NCBI GenBank assembly: GCA_023457875.1
Contig: JAEXBC010000453.1
Span: 1 to 13,545 of the forward strand
Direction: 5' to 3'
Length of the DNA stretch: 13,545 nucleotides
DNA from: Bacillota bacterium
GTDB lineage: Bacteria > Bacillota > Clostridia > Lachnospirales > Cellulosilyticaceae
Positions 8,136 through 13,545 of this stretch are shown one piece after another (position 1 is the stretch's first letter; every line of letters starts with the position of its first letter). The notes beneath the pieces are model-generated. The model saw only the letters and a list, made by a program, of their open reading frames with translations. It did no database searches and was not told the DNA's origin. A program made the translations under genes and the position numbers.

Positions 8136-9131
8136 ATGATAAGAGGTGATTTACCTTTCGTTTCGATTCTCGTAGTTACAAGAAACGAGAAGAACTATAT
8201 TGAGATGTCCTTGATGTCTCTTATCAACCAAACGTATCCCAAAGATAAAATGGAGATTATCATTGTTGATGGAAAGTCTAATGATGGTACGCTAGAAATC
8301 ATAAAGCAGATTCAAAATAAGCATAATACTGATACTTTTAAGATTTCTATCATCACCAATAACAAGTTAATACTGTCAGCTGGATGGAATCTTGCAATCA
8401 AGGCTGCAGAGGGAGAATATGTTACACGTATTGATTCACATGCAACAGCGGATCCTAATTTTGTGGAGAAGAGTGTTGAGACTATGATGAGGGTTGATGC
8501 AGTATGTGTTGGAGGAAAACTTACATCGCTTTCATTGGATGGTGACGATAATGTTATTTCTAAAGTATTATCATCTCCTTTTGGAGTTGGCAATTCTTCA
8601 TTTCGAGTATCAGACGTAGCTGGATATGTTGATACCGCTGTCTATGGGTTATACAGAAAGAGCGTATTTGATGAAATAAGTTATTTTGATGAGACTACCG
8701 TCCGCAATCAGGATATTGAACTTCATAGTAAAATCCGAAAGGCTGGATATAAGTTCTATTTCAACCCTGAGATAAAGAGTACTTATTATACACGTACAAC
8801 CTTGAGGAAGATGATCAAGCAGGCCTACGGAAATGGTTATTGGAATATGGTGCTCATCCAAAAAAGAAGTTTTGTTCCTTCAATTAGACATCTTGTTCCT
8901 TTCGCTTTTGTTTTATTTCTGTTTGCTGCTATCATTGGAGGTACTATTTGGTATCAGATATGGATACTTGGTGTTGCAGTTGTGTGTCTGCATCTCATGC
9001 TCGGTTTTGTTTTTGCTTTGAAGAAAACATCGAATATTATTGAGATTTTAACAATGTCTTGGTTGTTCATGTCACTTCACCTTTCATATGGGTGGGGCTA
9101 TATGGCTGCTATATTCAAAAACTGTAAATAA
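8136..9131 (+). CDS. GT2-family glycosyltransferase, ExoA-like, with C-terminal membrane domain
   Basis: This 331-residue inverting GT-A enzyme opens with FVSILVVTRNEKNYIEMSL (8-26). IIIVDGKSNDGT (41-52) is the nucleotide-binding strand and turn. RIDSHA (98-103) stands at the metal-binding DXD position as D100-S-H102, the D-x-H form typical of ExoA-like enzymes. VRNQDIELHSKIRKAG (189-204) corresponds to the acceptor and catalytic-base region usually written NED.EL..R. After residue 250 come about three hydrophobic helices (about 252-272, 274-293, 300-325), which anchor it to the inner membrane, as in succinoglycan ExoA. The role is probably addition of a beta-linked sugar to the repeat unit. 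It starts one base after the preceding GT4 stop, and nine bases separate it from the propeller gene. Confidence 0.92.
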   Translation: MIRGDLPFVSILVVTRNEKNYIEMSLMSLINQTYPKDKMEIIIVDGKSNDGTLEIIKQIQNKHNTDTFKISIITNNKLILSAGWNLAIKAAEGEYVTRIDSHATADPNFVEKSVETMMRVDAVCVGGKLTSLSLDGDDNVISKVLSSPFGVGNSSFRVSDVAGYVDTAVYGLYRKSVFDEISYFDETTVRNQDIELHSKIRKAGYKFYFNPEIKSTYYTRTTLRKMIKQAYGNGYWNMVLIQKRSFVPSIRHLVPFAFVLFLFAAIIGGTIWYQIWILGVAVVCLHLMLGFVFALKKTSNIIEILTMSWLFMSLHLSYGWGYMAAIFKNCK

Positions 9132-9140
9132 TAGAAGATA

Positions 9141-10427
9141 ATGAGCTTAGAACAGAAAGTTAATAATTATTTAAACCACATCCCTGTAGTAAAAAAAGTT
9201 GTGAAACGATGCTATCAATTGGGGATGTACGCAATATCACCCAAGTTGAAATCTGAAGGAGATATAATTCGAGTATCTCCAAACAATAAGATGGAGTACT
9301 TTTTTGGGTATTATGATAAGAGCCCATGGGATGCTACAGGGAAATACATGCTATGCTTGAGAGCAAGAAATACGTGGAGCAATGTTGCACCTTCTGAAAG
9401 TGCTGATATAATTCTTATTAATGTAGACGCAAATTCAAATCATGAAGGGTTTGAGTTGGTTGATGGTGCATGGATAAAAAAGATTGCAAATACTAAAGCT
9501 TGGAACGTTCAACAGAGTTGTATGTTGCAATGGTTAGGTCCTAACTTTGACCAAGAGATATTATACAATGACTTCCGTAATGGAAAGTACTGTTGTGTTA
9601 GACTCAATGTTTGGACAGGGGAAGATAAGGCTCTTCCATTGCCTGTTTATACAGTTTCAGATGATGGTAAAACAGCAATGAGTTTGGATTTTAGTAGACT
9701 TCATAGATTGCGAAAAGGTTATGGATATTCAAACTTGCCAGATACGACATCTGACCAAAAGATGCCAAATTCAACATGTATATGGAAAATGGATATTGAA
9801 ACAGGAGGAGTTGAAGATATTCTCAAATATACAGACTTGTATTATTTTGAACAAAGAAAAGAAATGGCTGGTGCGGAACATAAAGTAAATCATATTATGC
9901 TCTCTCCTAATGGCAAGCGCTTTATGATATTCCATCGATGGTTCCGCGGACCAAAGAAATACACTCGTCTGGTAACATGTAATATTGATGGTACTGAATT
10001 GTATAATCTTAGCGATGATGATATGGCATCACATTGCTTCTGGAAGAATGATAATGAGATTATAGCTTTCGAAAACAAAAATAATGGAGGCCCAGGGTAT
10101 TACCTCATGAAGGATAAAACCCAAGAATGGAAGCACTTATGGACTCAATTTAGCAACGATGGACATCCCAGTTATTCTCCTGATAGATCGTTTGTAGTGA
10201 CAGACACGTATCCAGATCGTGCCCGAGTGGCAAGTTTAAAAATTTTAAAAGATACAGATGTTGAAGCTAAGGATATGCGTATTGTTGCAAGAGTGTTTGC
10301 TCCGTTTAAATATGATAACGATACTCGCTGCGATTTGCATCCTCGTTGGAGTAGAGACGGAAAGAGCGTTTGTTTCGACAGTACTTTTGAAGGGCATAGA
10401 GGATTATATGTAGTTCATGTGAGGTGA
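9141..10427 (+). CDS. Beta-propeller protein resembling oligogalacturonate lyase (PL22-like/PD40)
   Basis: This 428-residue protein has repeated propeller-blade motifs: SPNGKRFMIF (about 255-264), SPDRSFVV (346-353) and SRDGKSVCF (404-412), each the start of a PD40/TolB-like blade. Histidines fall at recurring blade positions: H247, H251, H265 (in FHRW), H298 (in ASHCFW), H342 (in DGHPSYSP), H400 (in DLHPRWS) and H419. This recalls the histidine-rich, metal-binding centre of PL22 oligogalacturonate lyases. No signal peptide is obvious. Residues 13-32 are only mildly hydrophobic, so the protein looks cytoplasmic. Related propellers are, from memory, frequent in Bacteroidales and some Firmicutes capsule loci without an assigned function. 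It could be a lyase, a sugar-modifying enzyme or a scaffold. Its position between the GT2 gene and the initiating-transferase region argues for a role in making this polymer. Confidence 0.7.
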   Translation: MSLEQKVNNYLNHIPVVKKVVKRCYQLGMYAISPKLKSEGDIIRVSPNNKMEYFFGYYDKSPWDATGKYMLCLRARNTWSNVAPSESADIILINVDANSNHEGFELVDGAWIKKIANTKAWNVQQSCMLQWLGPNFDQEILYNDFRNGKYCCVRLNVWTGEDKALPLPVYTVSDDGKTAMSLDFSRLHRLRKGYGYSNLPDTTSDQKMPNSTCIWKMDIETGGVEDILKYTDLYYFEQRKEMAGAEHKVNHIMLSPNGKRFMIFHRWFRGPKKYTRLVTCNIDGTELYNLSDDDMASHCFWKNDNEIIAFENKNNGGPGYYLMKDKTQEWKHLWTQFSNDGHPSYSPDRSFVVTDTYPDRARVASLKILKDTDVEAKDMRIVARVFAPFKYDNDTRCDLHPRWSRDGKSVCFDSTFEGHRGLYVVHVR

Positions 10428-10433
10428 TTATGT

Positions 10434-10477
10434 TCGAATTTTACATGCAGGCAAAAGGTTTAATACAGTAAATTCGA
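10434..10477 (+). promoter_or_regulatory. Inverted repeat just after the propeller gene, possible terminator or attenuator
   Basis: TCGAATTT (10434-10441) is the exact reverse complement of AAATTCGA (10470-10477). After one bulged T, a further AC (10443-10444) pairs with GT (10468-10469). The loop is 23 bases. The structure begins 7 bases after the propeller stop codon and is followed by TTTCTT. The stem is AT-rich and the loop long, so termination would be weak; it may instead mark an old module boundary. Confidence 0.35.
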
Positions 10478-10524
10478 TTTCTTGCTTGCTATTAAAAACA
10501 CAATTGAATTAATGTAATAACATT

Positions 10525-11170
10525 ATGATGTTTAAATGAATATTTGACCGCTTGGTTGCTTTGATCAGCTTGCTGTTTTTTTGCCTATATTGGTGATAAT
10601 TGCCATCATGGTGAAAGTTAAGATCCCAGGTGTCATGCATTCTTCGTGCAGAAGCGTGTGGGCAAAGATGGCAAGTTGTTCAAATGCCACAAATTTCGCT
10701 CAATGACAGTGAAGCATAATGGTAGTTCGGTGTCAGTTGCAGGCGATAGCCGTATAACTCCTTTTGGCGCAACTCTTCGTCACTACAAGCTTGATGAACT
10801 ACCTAGATTATGGGATGTGCTGATCGGAAACATGAGTTTTGTAGGACCTCGTCCTGATGTACCTGGATATGCGGATAAGCTGACTGGAGAGGATTGTGAT
10901 GTTCTAAAAATTAGACATGGAATCACAGGGCCTGCAACATTGAAGTATAGATTGGAGGATGAGATGATTTCTGAATATGTAGCAAAGAGGCAGAAGGAAG
11001 GTGATACTCGTGAGGTGCAGGATATCGCCGTGGAGTATAATGTAATCTTTCCTGATAAGGTGCGCCTGAATTGCTATTACTATCGTCACTACAGTTTCTT
11101 CAAGGATATTGAGATAATTGTAGCAACTGTTCTTGGAAGAAAAATTAAGTTCGCAGGAGAAGAATTCTAA
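10525..11170 (+). pseudogene. Decayed phosphoglycosyl transferase (paralogue of the 12592-13245 gene)
   Basis: Aligned with the intact copy downstream, the frame starts at ATG 10525 (MMFK) but meets a TGA at 10537-10539 where the intact gene has TGG for Trp5. Translation through it gives IFDRLVALISLLFF. A lost base near 10583 then shifts the frame to PILVIIAIMVKVKIPG, and a second lost base near 10632-10636 restores the long frame AFFVQKRVGKDG. From there to the stop, 156 of 173 residues match the intact protein by my count. Further changes are a two-codon loss (the DN after EYN) and H for P in the otherwise conserved RPGITGPA. DELP is kept. With the membrane-inserting N-terminus destroyed, no active enzyme is expected. 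A frame from GTG 10646 is open for 174 codons but lacks the N-terminal helix. Many synonymous differences show the copies separated long before the breakage. Confidence 0.88.
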
Positions 11171-11231
11171 AGCCCATGTACCGCCCTTGTTGGGGTATTA
11201 CAAGATATTTTAATAAAATAAGGATATAAAA

Positions 11232-12515
11232 ATGGAAGAAAGAAAAACCATTTACCTCTGTCTGGCTCACATGAGCGAAGAAGGATGGGAACAAAAGTAT
11301 GTAAAGGAAGCATTCGATACCAATTGGGTGGTGCCAATGGGGCCTAACGTGAATGTATTCGAACAGGAACTCGCAAACTTCTCAAATAGCAAGAGTGACG
11401 GCACAGAGCCTCTTGATCGTAAGGTGGTATGCCTAAGTGCGGGCACAGGTGCCGTTCACTTGGCACTCCTCGCATGTGGCGTTAGTGCCGGCGATGAGGT
11501 GTGTGTGCAGAGTTTTACTTTCTGTGCAAGCAGTCATCCTATAACTTACCTAGGTGCTAAACCTGTGTTCATAGGTTCTGAGAAGGGTACCTGGAATATG
11601 GATCCTGAGCTGTTGAAAAAGGCAATCATCGATCGTAAGGAGAAGACCGGTAAGTATCCAAAGGCAATTATCCCTGTTGCACTCTATGGTATGCCTTACC
11701 AGATTGATAAGATATTGGCTATAGCAGATAAGTATGGCATTCCTGTTATCGAGGATGCTGCTGAGGGTATGGGCTCACGTTTTAATGGTCAGGTGCTTGG
11801 TACCTTCGGAAAGTTTGGTGTACTCTCATTCAATGGGAACAAGATGATTACAACCTCTGGTGGTGGAGCTCTCATCTGTCGTAATGCAGAAGATGCTAAC
11901 ACAATTATGTGGTACGCTACTCAGGCTCGTGATGCATATCCTTACTATCAGCATACAGCTATTGGTTTTAATTATCGCATGAGTAATGTGTGTGCAGGTA
12001 TTGGTCGTGGTCAGATGACTGTATTGGATGCTCACATCGCTCACCATAAGCATGTTCAGTCTTTGTATGAGGACCTGATGAAGGATATTCCTCGTGTAAA
12101 GATCAACAAGCAGCCTAACGATCCTCGTTATGATTCAAACTATTGGCTCTGCACAATGACTCTTGATCCTGAGGTAAAGGTGAAGGGACAAGAGAATGCC
12201 TACAAGGAGGTAATTAATACAGCTGTCGGTGGCGCAGCAGGTGTCATCCATCAGGTTGATTCACCTACAACTGATTGTCAGCCAAATGACAACGTAGAGG
12301 CAATGCGTGTATTTATGTTGAGTAAGAAGGTGGAGTGCCGTCCAGTATGGAAGCCTATGCACAAGCAGCCTGTGTATGCAAATTGCGAGGTTTACACTAA
12401 TGGTGTTGAGGAAGACATCTTCAAAATCGGTATGTGCCTGCCTGCTGGTCCTTATGTTACCGATGAGGATGTGAAATACATTGTGGATTGCATCAAGGAA
12501 GCTATCGTAAAGTAA
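11232..12515 (+). CDS. WcfR/PglE-like nucleotide-sugar aminotransferase (DegT family)
   Basis: This 427-residue PLP aminotransferase of the DegT/DnrJ/EryC1/StrS family has AGTGAVHLALL (70-80, cofactor phosphate region), VIED with D175, SFNGNK with K204 as the Schiff-base lysine, TTSGGG (207-212), GFNYRMSN (245-252) and RPVWKPMHKQPVY (370-382). The last motif is typical of enzymes that aminate UDP-4-keto-6-deoxy-HexNAc, such as PglE and Bacteroides fragilis WcfR. In B. fragilis, WcfR makes the 2-acetamido-4-amino-trideoxy-galactose precursor used by the initiating transferase WcfS, and the same pairing is seen here with the gene at 12592. The required 4,6-dehydratase is not in the window and may be encoded elsewhere, as in B. 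fragilis. Composition is GC-richer than the transferase genes upstream (33 of 60 in 11461-11520). Confidence 0.9.
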   Translation: MEERKTIYLCLAHMSEEGWEQKYVKEAFDTNWVVPMGPNVNVFEQELANFSNSKSDGTEPLDRKVVCLSAGTGAVHLALLACGVSAGDEVCVQSFTFCASSHPITYLGAKPVFIGSEKGTWNMDPELLKKAIIDRKEKTGKYPKAIIPVALYGMPYQIDKILAIADKYGIPVIEDAAEGMGSRFNGQVLGTFGKFGVLSFNGNKMITTSGGGALICRNAEDANTIMWYATQARDAYPYYQHTAIGFNYRMSNVCAGIGRGQMTVLDAHIAHHKHVQSLYEDLMKDIPRVKINKQPNDPRYDSNYWLCTMTLDPEVKVKGQENAYKEVINTAVGGAAGVIHQVDSPTTDCQPNDNVEAMRVFMLSKKVECRPVWKPMHKQPVYANCEVYTNGVEEDIFKIGMCLPAGPYVTDEDVKYIVDCIKEAIVK

Positions 12516-12527
12516 GATAAATGGAAA

Positions 12528-12574
12528 GTGCGTGCACAGGTGGAGCAATGTTCATAGTTGATACCACCACGCGC
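12528..12574 (+). promoter_or_regulatory. GC-rich hairpin between aminotransferase and phosphoglycosyl transferase
   Basis: GCGTG (12530-12534) pairs with CACGC (12568-12572), and GTGG (12540-12543) with CCAC (12564-12567). A five-base bulge (12535-12539) lies on the 5' arm and a 20-base loop between the arms. An outer T-G and a G-C pair extend the base. It fills most of the 76-base spacer and ends 17 bases before the next start codon, with ATTTT close after it. It may tune expression of the initiating transferase. This is seen in sequence only. Confidence 0.4.
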
Positions 12575-12591
12575 TACTATTTTAAATAATT

Positions 12592-13245
12592 ATGGTATTA
12601 AAGTGGATTTTTGATCGCGTAGTAGCTTTCATTGGCTTGTTGTTTCTATGGCCAGTATTACTCGTTGTTGTAATTTTAGTAAAAATAAAGATGCCTGGAG
12701 GACCTGCATTCTTTGTACAGAAACGAGTAGGTAAAGGTGGCAAGTTATTTAACTGCCATAAGTTCAGAAGTATGACAGCGAAGCATAACGGTTCATCTGT
12801 ATCTGTAGCAGGTGATAGCCGTATTACTCCTTTTGGTGCTACTTTACGTCATTATAAGTTGGATGAATTACCTGGATTGTGGGATGTGCTTATTGGAAAC
12901 ATGAGTTTTGTTGGTCCTCGACCAGACGTTCCTGGATATGCTGATAAACTGAATGGCGATGATCGTGATGTGCTGAAGCTTCGCCCTGGTATTACAGGTC
13001 CTGCTACTTTGAAGTATCGTCTAGAAGATGAGATGATTTCGGAATATGTAGCCAAGAAGCAGGCGGAAGGTGATAAGCGTGAAGTTCAAAAGATTGCTGT
13101 AGAGTATAACGATAATGTGATCTATCCTGATAAAGTGCGTCTGAATTGCTATTATTATCGCCACTACAATTTCTTCAAGGATATCGAAATGATTATCGCG
13201 ACTGTATTAGGTCGCAAAATCAAGTTTGCTGGAGAAGAATTTTAG
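12592..13245 (+). CDS. Initiating phosphoglycosyl transferase, short WcfS/PglC-like type
   Basis: At 217 residues this has the minimal monotopic phosphoglycosyl transferase architecture (Bac_transf domain). One N-terminal re-entrant hydrophobic helix (about 9-32, with a proline break at P21) precedes the catalytic domain; the extra N-terminal membrane bundle of WbaP/WcaJ is absent. Conserved elements are HKFRSM (56-61), the catalytic Asp-Glu pair in LDELP (D91, E92), GNMSFVGPRPDVPGY and RPGITGPATLKYR. The family transfers a sugar 1-phosphate from UDP-sugar to undecaprenyl phosphate, the first step of repeat-unit assembly. The WcfR-like gene beside it suggests that the sugar is an amino-trideoxyhexose such as AATGal. 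The start is ATG 12592, preceded by an A/T-only leader. It is the last clear gene before a terminator-like hairpin. A broken paralogue lies at 10525-11170. Confidence 0.93.
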   Translation: MVLKWIFDRVVAFIGLLFLWPVLLVVVILVKIKMPGGPAFFVQKRVGKGGKLFNCHKFRSMTAKHNGSSVSVAGDSRITPFGATLRHYKLDELPGLWDVLIGNMSFVGPRPDVPGYADKLNGDDRDVLKLRPGITGPATLKYRLEDEMISEYVAKKQAEGDKREVQKIAVEYNDNVIYPDKVRLNCYYYRHYNFFKDIEMIIATVLGRKIKFAGEEF

Positions 13246-13263
13246 TTGAAATATTTATTATAG

Positions 13264-13329
13264 AAAGGCTTGCAGAATGAGAAGGATAATGAAATATTTA
13301 CGATGTGTCTTCTTGCTCTGCAAGTTTTT
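13264..13329 (+). terminator. Probable intrinsic terminator of the polysaccharide operon
   Basis: CTTGCAGA (13269-13276) pairs exactly with TCTGCAAG (13317-13324), directly followed by five T (13325-13329) that can pair with AAAGG at 13264-13268. Inside, after a 3x3 internal loop, AGAAG (13280-13284) pairs with CTTCT (13309-13313). It lies 18 bases after the last gene. The loop is longer than usual, which lowers certainty. Confidence 0.6.
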
Positions 13330-13394
13330 GTTTCTGCCACAGTGGGGCAAGGGTCTAACCCCAAATGAGTGATCCTTTTTTTACGAATTTATGA

Positions 13395-13545
13395 AGTCTG
13401 GATTTTTCTCTCTATTCGAATGATTATTTTCCTGAAATATGCAAATTCTTCAAAAAAAGAGGATTGGCAATATGTGTTGGTAATCCTGCCGGTGGAATTC
13501 TCCTCACTGGCATAAATCCTTCAAGAAGTAAAAGTTCATCAGACG
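13395..13545 (+). other. Unassigned open frame running off the right edge
   Basis: After a stop at 13392-13394 this frame stays open for 50 codons to the window end. It includes DYFPEICKFFKKRGLAICV and then NPAGGILLTGINPS, which reads like real protein; GINPS recalls the nucleotide-binding loop of uracil-DNA-glycosylase-like proteins. There is no ATG in the frame before the edge. An ATG in another frame at 13391 (MKSGFFSLFE, stop at 13421) could join it through one frameshift. It may be a decayed gene, or a gene with an unusual start. The remainder of 13246-13394 outside the terminator shows no gene. Confidence 0.25.

Noticed and set aside
10430..10471. 13-codon frame (MFEFYMQAKGLIQ) after the propeller gene
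   Set aside because: It is too short, has no family signal and overlaps the inverted repeat.
11178..11197. Possible hairpin TACC...GGTA before the WcfR-like gene
   Set aside because: Only four pairs plus competing partial pairings; too weak to report.
13277..13372. 31-codon frame (MRRIMKYLRCVFLL...) after the last gene
   Set aside because: Its first half lies within the terminator-like hairpin and it has no recognisable family. A short hydrophobic chance frame is the simpler reading.
1..13545. CRISPR arrays, tRNA or rRNA genes, insertion sequences, invertible promoters
   Set aside because: I saw no regularly spaced repeats, no cloverleaf or rRNA-like stretches, no transposase or recombinase genes, and no inverted-repeat-flanked promoter in the window.

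Overview
The window is part of a surface-polysaccharide (capsule/exopolysaccharide) biosynthesis locus from a member of the Bacteroidales, most likely a Bacteroides- or Prevotella-like gut or oral bacterium. The reasons are the AT-rich composition, genes packed head to tail on the + strand, starts without Shine-Dalgarno sequences but with A/T-rich leaders, and a 3' end that pairs a WcfR-like sugar aminotransferase with a short WcfS-like phosphoglycosyl transferase, as in Bacteroides capsule loci. The species cannot be read from the sequence alone. All supported genes are on the + strand.

Layout. Bases 2-706: 3' part of a putative glycosyltransferase, cut by the left edge. 713-2158: Wzx-type flippase. 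2171-3301: DegT/DnrJ/EryC1/StrS aminotransferase, clearly more GC-rich than its neighbours. A 12-bp hairpin follows, then two membrane acyltransferases (3355-4347 and 4344-5399) joined by an ATGA overlap. 5412-6497: a GT4 glycosyltransferase. 6498-7021: 524 bases without an intact gene, probably holding remnants of one or more lost genes. 7022-8134: a second GT4 enzyme. 8136-9131: a GT2 enzyme with a C-terminal membrane domain. 9141-10427: a beta-propeller protein resembling oligogalacturonate lyases. 10525-11170: a broken phosphoglycosyl transferase (one nonsense codon, two frameshifts). 11232-12515: a WcfR-like aminotransferase. 12592-13245: an intact phosphoglycosyl transferase. A strong hairpin with a T-tract (13264-13329) probably ends the operon. 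The last bases hold a weak open frame that runs off the edge.

How it works together (inference from families). The 12592 enzyme would load the first sugar phosphate onto undecaprenyl phosphate at the inner face of the inner membrane. The 11232 aminotransferase probably makes that sugar's 4-amino nucleotide precursor. The GT4, GT2 and left-edge transferases would extend the repeat unit, the 2171 aminotransferase would supply another amino sugar, the two acyltransferases would O-acylate the unit, and Wzx would flip it. No intact Wzy polymerase is recognisable here. Either it lies upstream or it is among the remnants at 6498-7021.

Most worth a second look: the decayed initiating-transferase copy beside its intact paralogue, the propeller protein inside a synthesis operon, the gene graveyard at 6498-7021, and several inverted repeats at gene boundaries.
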